Shown one piece after another: positions 7,434 to 15,172 of a stretch of 17,483 nt of DNA. Within the stretch, counting starts at the first letter, position 1; every line of letters starts with the position of its first letter. Location: the NCBI GenBank assembly GCA_016218005.1, contig JACRFF010000349.1, forward strand, positions 1-17,483, in the 5' to 3' direction. The position numbers were made by a program, and so were the translations under genes. This stretch comes from Ignavibacteriales bacterium. Lineage in GTDB: Bacteria > Bacteroidota > Ignavibacteria > UBA10030. The notes beneath the pieces were generated by a model. The model saw only the letters and a list, made by a program, of their open reading frames with translations, made no database searches and was not told the DNA's origin.

Positions 7434-8015
7434 ATGACAAAGAGGAGACACGATGAAACGAACGTATCAACCGCACCGTCGGAAGCGAAAGAATGCGCAC
7501 GGGTTCCGGGCGCGAATGGCATCGAAGAACGGGCGCAAGGTGTTGGCAAGCCGTCGAGCAAAAGGACGAAAAAAACTAACGGTCAGCGACGAACGGTAGG
7601 GCAAGCACAAGGCGTTGGTCCGCGCTTCCGCTCAAAGAAAGCGGAAAAATTGCGCGGCCACGGTGCGTTTGCGAGCGTTATTTCAAAGGGCACTCCAATA
7701 TTTATTCCCCCAATACGCGCGTACTTTCTTATTGACGAGTCGAGAGCCGGACGAACAGGGGTTGGATTTGCAACTACGCGGCAACTGCGCTCAGCCGTCG
7801 AGCGCAATCGTGCGAAGAGGCTTATGCGTGAAGCATATCGCTTAGAAAAAAAGATGCTGGATTCACAACCACAAAGAAAGCCAACAACGATGGTGTTGAT
7901 GTATGTTGGGCGCACGAACAGACCCATCAACACGGCCGGGCTTGAAGATATTCGAGGACCTATCCGGAAAGTACTTAAGCACATCTGCCGGCAATCCAAG
8001 CAGTCAGCAACATGA
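7434..8015 (+). CDS. rnpA: RNase P protein component, extended and overlapping rpmH
   Basis: Protein subunit of RNase P, which assists the catalytic RNA in trimming tRNA 5' ends. The core is clear: [22 protein letters not shown] (from about 65), [28 protein letters not shown] (109-136) with the RNR motif, and a C-terminal [17 protein letters not shown]. The normal family length is about 110-130; this frame gives 193. Between rpmH's stop and the core there is no ATG, GTG or TTG until TTG7650, which would remove the conserved Phe-containing N-terminus. The only standard start upstream in this frame is ATG7434, giving a 64-residue basic, low-complexity extension that spans all of rpmH. ATG7434 lacks a ribosome site. 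Alternatives are a -1 frameshift from rpmH or the TTG start. The stop overlaps yidD (ATGA). Function is certain; the start is not. Confidence 0.9.
   Translation: MTKRRHDETNVSTAPSEAKECARVPGANGIEERAQGVGKPSSKRTKKTNGQRRTVGQAQGVGPRFRSKKAEKLRGHGAFASVISKGTPIFIPPIRAYFLIDESRAGRTGVGFATTRQLRSAVERNRAKRLMREAYRLEKKMLDSQPQRKPTTMVLMYVGRTNRPINTAGLEDIRGPIRKVLKHICRQSKQSAT
7453..7599 (+). CDS. rpmH: Ribosomal protein bL34
   Basis: A 48-codon gene encoding the small basic protein bL34 of the 50S subunit. It reads [20 protein letters not shown] at the start, then [20 protein letters not shown] and a KLTVSDER tail, all hallmark bL34 sequence. The AGGAG ribosome site (7443-7447) is well placed before the ATG. It lies wholly inside the longest rnpA reading frame, shifted by one base. 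The two Lys codons 40-41 are AAA-AAA preceded by CGA, making a run of seven A residues. Divergent from dnaA, it heads the rpmH-rnpA-yidD-yidC cluster. Confidence 0.97.
   Translation: MKRTYQPHRRKRKNAHGFRARMASKNGRKVLASRRAKGRKKLTVSDER
7569..7575 (+). promoter_or_regulatory. Candidate -1 slippery heptamer A_AAA_AAA
   Basis: In the rpmH frame the bases split as CGA-AAA-AAA. A -1 slip here moves the ribosome exactly into the rnpA frame (next codon ACT at 7575), joining bL34 residues 1-41 to RnpA in a fusion of about 187 residues. This is a speculative route for RnpA synthesis. A-runs are common, and no structure sits at the usual 5-9 base distance. Confidence 0.25.
7616..7660 (+). promoter_or_regulatory. 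Long hairpin at the rpmH-rnpA junction
   Basis: Inner stem TTCCGCT (7626-7632) with AGCGGAA (7640-7646). Outer stem CCGCGC (7620-7625) with GCGCGG (7652-7657), extended by TGG/CCA across a one-base bulge. That is about 16 base pairs in all, with an AAATT bulge that contains the first bases of TTG7650. It begins 16 bases after the rpmH stop. Confidence 0.6.
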
Positions 8016-8227
8016 AGCATTTACTCGTTGCAGCCATCCGCGCATATCGGATGTTGGTTTCCCCGCTTCTTCCCTTTAACCACTGCCGATTTATTCCATC
8101 GTGTTCAGAATATGCCATTGAGGCATTGCAACAACACGGCGCCATTAAGGGGTCATGGCTTGCCGTTAAGCGAATCTCTCGATGCCATCCGTGGCATCGC
8201 GCCGGAGGTTTTGACCCCGTTCCATAG
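8012..8227 (+). CDS. yidD: Membrane protein insertion efficiency factor YidD
   Basis: A 71-residue peripheral inner-membrane protein thought to assist YidC-dependent insertion. Family signatures: an amphipathic N-terminal helix, then [11 protein letters not shown] (25-35) and [18 protein letters not shown] at the end. The three conserved Cys are at about 25, 31 and 58. The ATG overlaps the rnpA stop (ATGA), and yidC begins 21 bp downstream, which is the conserved rnpA-yidD-yidC order. No separate promoter is seen. Confidence 0.95.
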   Translation: MKHLLVAAIRAYRMLVSPLLPFNHCRFIPSCSEYAIEALQQHGAIKGSWLAVKRISRCHPWHRAGGFDPVP

Positions 8228-8248
8228 CCTACAAAGGAATTATTACAC

Positions 8249-10033
8249 ATGGATCGTCAGGCAACGATTGGATTTGTGCTTATTTTTTTGGTACTGGTAG
8301 TCTGGATGTGGCTCAATGCCCCAGCCCCCAAACCTGTTGTCCCCGAAAAAGCCACTCCCACGAGCATTAAAGCTGCCCCCATCGCGAAGGATACATTGCG
8401 TATCAAACAGGCAGAAACACGGTCAACCAACGATTCGCTCGGTAAATTTTTTGGGGGAAGAAACACCGGCCAAGAACGAATCATTGTTGTAGAAACCGAC
8501 CACTATCGGGCCGAACTTTCGACGCGCGGCGGAGCGTTAAAAAAGTGGGAACTCAAGGACTACAAAACGTGGGATGGCTACCCCGTCCAAATGGTAGACT
8601 ATGAAAAGCGCGGCGACTACAATCTTCTGTTCACCACCACCGACGGACGGGTTATCAATACCCGCGACCTGTTTTTTGACGCGCCCGGCGCACCAGAAAA
8701 AATTCGGTTAGACAAAAACAATTTTGAATTTGAAATAACACTTACCCTCCCCTCGTCCAACGGCGGGGTTCTTCTCAAGCGGTACTTATTCCGAAACGAC
8801 ACAAATGGCTTTAAGTCCACAATCACCATGCGGGGCATGGCGGCGGTAATTGCGAATTTCGGTTACCAACTTGTGTGGGAAAACGGACTTCGCTATGCCG
8901 AGCACGATAGTCGAAGCGAGTCAGATTTTGCTGCCGCATACGTGTACGCAGGCAAGGAGCTTACCGAAATCAACGCTGCAAAAATTGGCGAGCGTGCAGA
9001 AAAAGAATTTAGCGGTGCCGTCGATTGGATAGGAACACGCAACAAGTATTTTGCGGTTGCCTTAATACCCGCACACGCACCGACCGAAGGTGCCTTTATC
9101 TCTGGCGACCACCGCCCATTGCCGGAGAGTGGCGAAATAGAAACCTATACGATTGCACTGAAGATGCCCTTCAAAGGAGGCGTTGAAGAAGCCTCCAACA
9201 TCGATGTGTACTTAGGCCCGCTCGACCATACACAGTTGAAATCTTATGGCGTTGGATTAGAGCAGATGATGAGCCTTGGTGCGGCGTGGGTGATTCGACC
9301 GATAGCAGAGTATGTGATGCTGCCGCTTTTCGGAGCCATCCACTATGTTGTTCCCAACTGGGGAATAGTCATTATCGTCTTCTCAATCGTGATCAAGATT
9401 GTTCTGCATCCGCTGACGAAGAGCAGCATGCGGTCAATGAAAAGAGTGCAAGCCCTGCAGCCGATGATGGAAGAGATCAAAGAAAAGTACAAAGATGATC
9501 CTGAAAAAATGAATCGCGCAGTGATGGGCCTGTACAAAGAGTACGGCGTGAACCCTGCGGGGGGTTGCTTGCCACTGCTGCTGCAACTTCCGATTTTGTA
9601 TGCGCTCTTCTCGGTCTTTCGATCGTCGATCGAACTTCGACAAGCGAGTTTCGTTGCGTGGATTCGCGATCTGTCCGTACCCGACGTCATTTATAGTCTG
9701 CCGTTTCAATTGCCGCTTCTTGGCATCAAAGATATCAGCGGGTTGGCGCTTATCATGGGCGTTACGATGTTCTTCCAATCCAAAATGACGACCACAGACC
9801 CGAGACAGAAAGCAATGGTATGGATGATGCCCATTATGATGACGCTTTTGTTTAACAGTTTTCCCTCTGGACTGAACCTTTACTACACGGTGTTTAATGT
9901 GCTGTCGATCGGACAACAGATGATCATCAATAAACAGCACGGAGATGAGCCGTTGAGAAAAGTAGAACCGAAGAAAAAAAGCAAGGGCGGCCTTTTTGGA
10001 AAGCTGGGCAACATACCAAGGCTAAAAAAGTAG
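8249..10033 (+). CDS. yidC: Membrane protein insertase YidC
   Basis: Inner-membrane insertase/chaperone that works alone or with SecYEG. The first membrane segment is at residues 6-23; a Pro/Ala/Lys linker and a periplasmic beta domain span about 75-335. The conserved insertase core contains membrane segments near 371-388, 438-456, 480-510 and 523-560. Signatures include LHPLTKSSMRSMKRVQALQP, KEYGVNPAGGCLPLLLQLPI and FPSGLNLYYTVFN. The tail is Lys-rich (KVEPKKKSKGG). The positive residue of the hydrophilic groove, Arg in E. coli, aligns with Lys 383. At 594 residues it is a normal Gram-negative type. AAGGAAT provides the ribosome site. A strong hairpin follows the stop. Confidence 0.97.
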   Translation: MDRQATIGFVLIFLVLVVWMWLNAPAPKPVVPEKATPTSIKAAPIAKDTLRIKQAETRSTNDSLGKFFGGRNTGQERIIVVETDHYRAELSTRGGALKKWELKDYKTWDGYPVQMVDYEKRGDYNLLFTTTDGRVINTRDLFFDAPGAPEKIRLDKNNFEFEITLTLPSSNGGVLLKRYLFRNDTNGFKSTITMRGMAAVIANFGYQLVWENGLRYAEHDSRSESDFAAAYVYAGKELTEINAAKIGERAEKEFSGAVDWIGTRNKYFAVALIPAHAPTEGAFISGDHRPLPESGEIETYTIALKMPFKGGVEEASNIDVYLGPLDHTQLKSYGVGLEQMMSLGAAWVIRPIAEYVMLPLFGAIHYVVPNWGIVIIVFSIVIKIVLHPLTKSSMRSMKRVQALQPMMEEIKEKYKDDPEKMNRAVMGLYKEYGVNPAGGCLPLLLQLPILYALFSVFRSSIELRQASFVAWIRDLSVPDVIYSLPFQLPLLGIKDISGLALIMGVTMFFQSKMTTTDPRQKAMVWMMPIMMTLLFNSFPSGLNLYYTVFNVLSIGQQMIINKQHGDEPLRKVEPKKKSKGGLFGKLGNIPRLKK

Positions 10034-10053
10034 CAACAGCAATATCGCATTGT

Positions 10054-10083
10054 AACAACACCCTGCAAGTGCGGGGCGTTGTT
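10054..10083 (+). terminator. Hairpin after yidC
   Basis: AACAAC (10054-10059) pairs with GTTGTT (10078-10083), and after one mismatch CCC with GGG plus further pairs to an AAGT loop: about 12 bp. Only CGTTTGC follows, with no strong U-run, so termination may be partial. It separates yidC from a candidate mnmE promoter. Confidence 0.5.
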
Positions 10084-10095
10084 CGTTTGCAATGG

Positions 10096-10124
10096 TTGTA
10101 AAACGCTCGCCGGTTTTGTACATT
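10096..10124 (+). promoter_or_regulatory. Candidate mnmE promoter
   Basis: TTGTAA (10096-10101), a 17-bp spacer and TACATT (10119-10124). The predicted start near 10131 would place the ATG at 10143 as the first codon and exclude the upstream in-frame ATG at 10092. Confidence 0.4.
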
Positions 10125-10142
10125 TCATTCCCGCTTGTAATT

Positions 10143-11504
10143 ATGATTAAGAGCACCGCCGATACAATTGCTGCAATTGCTACGCCAATCGGAGAAGGCG
10201 GGATTGCCATTATTCGAGTTAGCGGTAAAGAAGCCCTTAGTGTGGCCGATAGGATGTTTGAGGGAAAGCACCCGCTCTCCGTTGCAGCATCTCATACGGT
10301 GCACTACGGAAGAATTGTTGGTCTGAACCGCGAGTATGTTGATGAGGTTCTTTGCACCGTGTTCCGAGCGCCAAGGTCGTACACTGGCGAGGATGTAGTC
10401 GAGATTAGTTGTCACGGCGGACTTGTCATTACAAACCGCGTTCTTCATCAAGCACTCTGTACCGGCGCAAGAAGTGCAGAGCCCGGCGAGTTCACGTTAC
10501 GCGCGTTCCTCAACGGTAAACTGGATCTAGCTCAAGCCGAAGCGGTTGCCGACCTTATCCATGCACGCTCGGAAAAGGCACGAGAGATGTCGCTACACCA
10601 GCTTGAAGGCGGGCTATCCCAAATCGTAAGGCGCATACGGACGGCTCTGTTAGAAACTCTCGGGCTGTTGGAGTTGGAGTTAGACTTTGTTGAAGATGGA
10701 TATGAATTTGTGGACCGTGGAAAGGCAATTGCGCTAATCAACTCGGTTATTACCGACATTGATGGTCTGCTATCGACAAAGCAAGAGGGAAGAGTGCTTC
10801 GAGAAGGTGTTCGGGTGGTAATTGCGGGCGCCCCCAATGTTGGGAAGTCAAGTCTACTCAACGCCCTTCTTAACGAAGAAAGAGCCATTGTTGCCGATGT
10901 CCCCGGGACAACGCGCGATGTTATTGAAGACTCCATAAACATTCATGGGGCATTGTTCCAAATTGCGGACACCGCGGGAATAAGAGCGTCCTCCGACGCC
11001 GTGGAACAAGAGGGCGTCCGGCGCACAAGGCTGAAAATTGAAAACGCAGACATTGTCCTACTTGTCTCAGAAGCAATGCGGCCGGTAAAAAACGGCAGCG
11101 ACCCACTTTTGGACGGAAAGAATATTATCCGAGTGCTGAACAAAGCCGATTTAGCCGGGGATGTTCCCGCTATTCATGGTGTCAATTCAGCAGAATGTCG
11201 TGTCTCCGCAAAGACAGGCGAAGGATTGGCCGAGCTAAGGGAGAAGATGTTTTCAACCGCATTACCCAACATTGGAAGCCAAGACACCTCTGGGTTGGTC
11301 ACAAACTCAAGACACATAGAGGCGCTAGAACGATCGAGGAACCATCTTCTCTTTGCGAGGGAGGGCCTGAACAACAGCAAGAGCGCAGACCTCGTGTCTA
11401 TGGACTTAATGGCTGGAACAAAAGCCCTTGCTGAAATAGTGGGAGAGGTGACCAGCGAAGAAATGTTGAATTCAATCTTTGCCAACTTTTGTGTTGGGAA
11501 GTAG
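10143..11504 (+). CDS. mnmE: tRNA uridine-5-carboxymethylaminomethyl GTPase MnmE
   Basis: GTPase that with MnmG modifies U34 in the wobble position of certain tRNAs, using a folate-derived one-carbon unit. The N-terminal folate-binding domain starts TADTIAAIATPIGEGGIAIIRVSG. The G domain shows GAPNVGKSS (229-237), TTRD (256-259), DTAG (276-279) and NKAD (333-336). The C-terminus is FCVGK with the conserved Cys 450. From this ATG it is 453 residues, the usual size. An in-frame ATG at 10092 would add 17 non-family residues and falls before the promoter candidate. No ribosome site is visible at either start. The stop directly abuts a parS-like palindrome ahead of mnmG. Confidence 0.97.
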   Translation: MIKSTADTIAAIATPIGEGGIAIIRVSGKEALSVADRMFEGKHPLSVAASHTVHYGRIVGLNREYVDEVLCTVFRAPRSYTGEDVVEISCHGGLVITNRVLHQALCTGARSAEPGEFTLRAFLNGKLDLAQAEAVADLIHARSEKAREMSLHQLEGGLSQIVRRIRTALLETLGLLELELDFVEDGYEFVDRGKAIALINSVITDIDGLLSTKQEGRVLREGVRVVIAGAPNVGKSSLLNALLNEERAIVADVPGTTRDVIEDSINIHGALFQIADTAGIRASSDAVEQEGVRRTRLKIENADIVLLVSEAMRPVKNGSDPLLDGKNIIRVLNKADLAGDVPAIHGVNSAECRVSAKTGEGLAELREKMFSTALPNIGSQDTSGLVTNSRHIEALERSRNHLLFAREGLNNSKSADLVSMDLMAGTKALAEIVGEVTSEEMLNSIFANFCVGK

Positions 11505-11522
11505 CCGTTTCACGTGAAACGG
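11505..11522. other. parS-like palindrome upstream of mnmG
   Basis: CCGTTTCACGTGAAACGG is an 18-bp perfect palindrome. Its central 16 bp differ from the ParB site TGTTTCACGTGAAACA only at the outermost base pair. It lies near the origin, between mnmE and mnmG, where parS sites commonly occur. No ParB gene is present in this window. Confidence 0.8.
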
Positions 11523-11532
11523 GTGAGACCGA

Positions 11533-13443
11533 ATGGAGACTGTTAGAAAACAATATGATGTTGTGATTGCGGGCGGAGGCCACGCAGCTATTGAAGCCGC
11601 CCTGGCCGCGGCGCGACTGGGGTGCGCTGTATTGATGTTGACAATGGATAAAGAGGCAATTGGCAGAATGTCGTGTAATCCGGCTATTGGAGGTACCGCA
11701 AAAGGACATCTCGTTCGTGAGATAGACGCGCTGGGTGGAGAAATGGGGAAGCTGGCCGATGCGACAGGAATTCATTTTCGGATGCTCAACAAATCGAAGG
11801 GACCGGCCGTTTGGTCGCCAAGGTGCCAAAACGATCGCGAAGGTTATTCAAGAGAGGCTAAGAACCGCATCATTAACCAAGAAGGACTGTGGGTTGACGA
11901 AGATGCGGTGGTTGAGGTTTTCGTTGAGGAGGAACGCGGCAAAAAGAAGGTCGTGGGTATTAAGGCAATATCGGGACGAAAGATTTCCTGCCAAACGTTC
12001 ATTCTGTGTGCAGGTACGTTTATGCGCGGACTTCTCCACACGGGACTTTCGCACACCCCGGGTGGTCGGTATAACGAAAGACCCTCGCTTGGACTTACAG
12101 AGAACCTGGAAAAGCTTGGCTTTATCAGCGGACGCCTGAAAACAGGAACACCCCCCCGAATCGACATCCGTTCGATTGATTTTGCACAGACAGAGGAACA
12201 GGCCAGCGATAATCCTCCACAACCATTCTCATTCCAGAACGAAAGAATTTTTAGTCGGCTGATTCCGATGTATCTTACACGCACTAACGCGCAAACCCAC
12301 AATGTTCTGCGCACAGGATTTGATCGGTCGCCCATGTTCACGGGGAGAATAAAGGCAACAGGTCCACGATATTGTCCATCCATTGAGGACAAGATAAATC
12401 GGTTCTCCGACAAAGAAAGCCACCACCTCTTTCTTGAACCAGAAGGCTACGATACAAACATTGTATATGTAAATGGATTCTCCACAAGCCTTCCCGAAGA
12501 TATACAAATCGAAGGCCTGAGAACGATTCCCGGTTTGGAAATGGCAAGCATGTTGCGACCGGGCTACGCGGTGGAATACGACTTTTTCCCACCGCATCAA
12601 GTTGAGCTTACCATGGAAACCAAGCGAGTAGATGGTCTGTACTTTGCGGGACAGATAAATGGCACTTCTGGTTACGAGGAAGCGGCGGCTCAAGGGCTTA
12701 TTGCCGGTATCAACGCGGCACGGAAAGTTAATGGGGAATCAGAGTTTGTACTCCGGAGGTCGGATGCCTACATTGGCGTCTTAACAGACGACCTCGTAAG
12801 CAAGGGCACCGATGAACCATATCGGATGTTTACTTCCAGAGCAGAGCACCGATTACTTCTAAGGCAAGATAACGCCGACCTTCGCTTGGCTGAGACAGGC
12901 TACCAGATCGGCCTTTTGCCGCAATCGGCAGTCGAAAGAGCAAGACAAAAGCGGAGATTGGTCAACGACGCAGTAGCAGAATTAAAGAAGCTGAAGATTA
13001 AACCCAGCTCTGTGAATTCAATGCTTGAGTCAAAAGGGGAATCGGTTATTGTTGAGTCAGAAAAATTGTCTGGGCTTCTCAAGAGAGCAAACGTTGGAAT
13101 GGCTGATCTTGCGAATATCCCAGAAGTAAAGGGAACCCCGTTCTTTGTCAACACGCTGTTTGGGGTTCAGGGGCGGTTGGGCCAAGAAATTATTGAGCAA
13201 CTCGAGATTGAAATAAAGTATGAGGGTTATTTGACCCGTCAAGTTGAGCAGGTCGAGAGGTTTGACCGCTATGAGCAATCACGGATTCCAGAAGACGTAG
13301 ACTACGCGACGATTCTTTCACTTTCTTCCGAGGGGAGGGAAAAATTGTCTCGAGTCAAGCCCCGCTCGTTTGGTCAAGCGTCTCGTATCAGCGGCGTAAC
13401 GCCAGCCGACGTTTCTGTTTTGATGGTGTATCTTAGAGGATAG
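11533..13443 (+). CDS. mnmG: tRNA U34 modification enzyme MnmG (GidA)
   Basis: FAD-dependent partner of MnmE in forming cmnm5U34 in tRNAs. The dinucleotide-binding motif is [16 protein letters not shown] (8-23), followed by [20 protein letters not shown] (46-65). [13 protein letters not shown] is the WSPR variant typical of Bacteroidota/Chlorobi relatives. Later motifs are [42 protein letters not shown] and [17 protein letters not shown]. The C-terminal helical domain ends [19 protein letters not shown]. At 636 residues it is full length. GGGTGAG, overlapping the palindrome's edge, could serve as ribosome site. rsmG begins 9 bp downstream. Confidence 0.98.
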   Translation: METVRKQYDVVIAGGGHAAIEAALAAARLGCAVLMLTMDKEAIGRMSCNPAIGGTAKGHLVREIDALGGEMGKLADATGIHFRMLNKSKGPAVWSPRCQNDREGYSREAKNRIINQEGLWVDEDAVVEVFVEEERGKKKVVGIKAISGRKISCQTFILCAGTFMRGLLHTGLSHTPGGRYNERPSLGLTENLEKLGFISGRLKTGTPPRIDIRSIDFAQTEEQASDNPPQPFSFQNERIFSRLIPMYLTRTNAQTHNVLRTGFDRSPMFTGRIKATGPRYCPSIEDKINRFSDKESHHLFLEPEGYDTNIVYVNGFSTSLPEDIQIEGLRTIPGLEMASMLRPGYAVEYDFFPPHQVELTMETKRVDGLYFAGQINGTSGYEEAAAQGLIAGINAARKVNGESEFVLRRSDAYIGVLTDDLVSKGTDEPYRMFTSRAEHRLLLRQDNADLRLAETGYQIGLLPQSAVERARQKRRLVNDAVAELKKLKIKPSSVNSMLESKGESVIVESEKLSGLLKRANVGMADLANIPEVKGTPFFVNTLFGVQGRLGQEIIEQLEIEIKYEGYLTRQVEQVERFDRYEQSRIPEDVDYATILSLSSEGREKLSRVKPRSFGQASRISGVTPADVSVLMVYLRG

Positions 13444-13444
13444 C

Positions 13445-13460
13445 GGTTTCACGTGGAACG
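13445..13460. other. Second parS-like site, at the rsmG start
   Basis: GGTTTCACGTGGAACG differs from the ParB site variant TGTTTCACGTGGAACA only at its two end bases. The rsmG GTG start codon is part of its central CACGTG. Confidence 0.7.
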
Positions 13461-14187
13461 CAAAAATCAGCATGACACCCAAGAGCTGGGGTTCCTTACA
13501 ACTTGTCGCAAAAATGGACTTGTTGTAGAAGACGAAAAAATGTTACGCCTTTCGAGGTATGCAGGCTGCCTTATGAAGTGGAACCAAAAAATCAACCTAA
13601 TATCACGAAAGGACGAAGAAAACCTCTGGCAGAACCACATCCTCCAATCGATATCCCCGCTATTCAAGATCTTTCTTAACAGTGGGCTGAGGGTTCTTGA
13701 TCTGGGAACGGGGGGCGGATTGCCGGGAATTCCGTGGAGTATTTTGTTTGATGAGTGCGAGTTCCTTCTGCTGGATGCAACAAAGAAGAAGGTCGAGGCC
13801 GTTGCCCAAATGATAGAATATCTCGCAATTAGGAACGCCCACACGGTCTGGGGAAGAGCGGAAGACATGGGTCATCAACACAACTTTAAGAAAACGTTTG
13901 ACGTTGTTGTTTCTCGTGCTGTAGCCCCATTGAGAGATTTGATTGATTGGTCGGCACCATTCCTAATCTCTCGCGCATCTCTCCACGTGGGGGAAAAACC
14001 CGACCAATTGAAATTGCACATCCGTTCAGGCTCACTGCTTGCCTTCAAAGGCGGGGATATTGACAAGGAAATCTCAAGCGCAAAGTTGAAACATCCCACA
14101 CTGACAATGAAAGCGATCAACCTGTCCTTCAACGGTTCTGAGTCCCTGCCGTTTGTAGACAAGAAGCTTGTTATTGTAGAATTCTAA
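13453..14187 (+). CDS. rsmG: 16S rRNA (guanine527-N7)-methyltransferase RsmG (GidB)
   Basis: SAM-dependent methyltransferase that makes m7G527 in 16S rRNA. Motifs: KWNQKINLISRKDEENLWQNHILQS (42-66), the SAM-binding loop VLDLGTGGGLPGIP (81-94), FDVVVSRAVAPLRDLIDW (149-166) and LLAFKGGD (195-202). At 244 residues it is slightly long for the family (about 205-240). The GTG start at 13453 is the only standard start before residue 30 and is preceded by AGAGGA at a somewhat long 13-base distance. It lies inside the parS-like site. The gene follows mnmG by 9 bp and precedes murQ by 11 bp, so it is in an operon. Confidence 0.95.
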   Translation: MERKNQHDTQELGFLTTCRKNGLVVEDEKMLRLSRYAGCLMKWNQKINLISRKDEENLWQNHILQSISPLFKIFLNSGLRVLDLGTGGGLPGIPWSILFDECEFLLLDATKKKVEAVAQMIEYLAIRNAHTVWGRAEDMGHQHNFKKTFDVVVSRAVAPLRDLIDWSAPFLISRASLHVGEKPDQLKLHIRSGSLLAFKGGDIDKEISSAKLKHPTLTMKAINLSFNGSESLPFVDKKLVIVEF

Positions 14188-14198
14188 AGGGGACCTTT

Positions 14199-15158
14199 GT
14201 GACTCCGCACGAACAACTATTTGATCAGTTGGGGAAGCTGACTACCGAGCAACGAAATCCCGACAGCATGGATATCGACGCTCGAACCTTGCTTGAAATC
14301 GTTACCATCATCAACGATCAAGACAAGGCGGTACCGGCGGCGGTGGCGACCCAGCTTTCGTACATTGCGCAAGCGGTTGACATTATTGTGAGAGCATTTA
14401 AGAATGGTGGACGCCTTTTCTATTTTGGGGCGGGTACAAGCGGCAGGTTGGGGGTGCTTGACGCTGTTGAATGTCCGCCCACCTACGGAACCGACCCACT
14501 GCTCATACAGGGAACAATTGCTGGCGGTGATCGGGCAATGTTCCGCGCACAAGAGGGGGCTGAAGACAAAGAGGAAAACGGATCTGCCGACGTTGATGCG
14601 AAGACCGTAGGGCCGAACGATGTTGTGTGCGGTATAGCGGCAAGCCTGCGCACACCCTACGTGGTCGGTGCAATCAAGCGTGCGAAGCAGCGCGGAGCCA
14701 AGACGCTGTATGTAACGACAAATCCACGCTCGAACCTTGATCTACCTGAATACCAAGAATTGAAAAACGTAATCGACGTTGCAATTTGTCCTGATGTTGG
14801 ACCCGAAGTCATCATGGGCTCAACGCGCATGAAATCAGGAACCGCACAGAAACTTGTTCTCAATATGATGACGACGGCAGCAATGATCCGCATGGGAAAA
14901 GTGTACGAAAACATGATGATCGATCTTCAAATGACGAACTTGAAACTTCGCGAACGAGCAAAGCGCATTGTAATGACGATTACCGGAAAAAGTTATGAAG
15001 AATCGTCGTTGTACCTTGAGCGCGCAGATTATCGTGTGAAGACGGCATTGGTGATGATCAAGGCAAACGTTTTGCCTGAAGAAGCGCAAGCACGGCTCGA
15101 GAAGGCAGATGGATTTGTTCGAGCTGCGATTGAAGGAAAAGAATACAGGATTATTTAG
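14199..15158 (+). CDS. murQ: N-acetylmuramic acid 6-phosphate etherase
   Basis: Lyase that removes D-lactate from MurNAc-6-phosphate to give GlcNAc-6-phosphate in peptidoglycan recycling. The N-terminus carries LTTEQRNPDSMDID. The SIS domain shows GRLFYFGAGTSGRLGVLD (71-88) and AVECPPT with the expected acid Glu 91. GAEDKEENG contains the second conserved Glu, about 122. Also visible: GIAASLRTPYVVGA, EVIMGSTRMKSGTAQK (203-218) and NMMIDLQMTN (238-247). The 319-residue length is slightly above the usual ~300. The GTG start has AAGGGG upstream. It follows rsmG closely, in the place often held by parA/parB. No sugar transporter or kinase partner is adjacent. Confidence 0.95.
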   Translation: MTPHEQLFDQLGKLTTEQRNPDSMDIDARTLLEIVTIINDQDKAVPAAVATQLSYIAQAVDIIVRAFKNGGRLFYFGAGTSGRLGVLDAVECPPTYGTDPLLIQGTIAGGDRAMFRAQEGAEDKEENGSADVDAKTVGPNDVVCGIAASLRTPYVVGAIKRAKQRGAKTLYVTTNPRSNLDLPEYQELKNVIDVAICPDVGPEVIMGSTRMKSGTAQKLVLNMMTTAAMIRMGKVYENMMIDLQMTNLKLRERAKRIVMTITGKSYEESSLYLERADYRVKTALVMIKANVLPEEAQARLEKADGFVRAAIEGKEYRII

Positions 15159-15172
15159 GAGAAAAAGTTACA

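Noticed and set aside
7583..8020. Minus-strand open frame opposite rnpA
   Set aside because: It is antisense to a clear RnpA core and shows no family motif.
10092..10142. Longer MnmE start at ATG10092
   Set aside because: It adds 17 residues unlike the family and would lie within or before the candidate promoter; the ATG at 10143 gives the usual N-terminus.
13983..13998. CTCCACGTGGGG in rsmG as a parS site
   Set aside because: The core CCACGTGG matches, but about six of the sixteen positions differ from the consensus.
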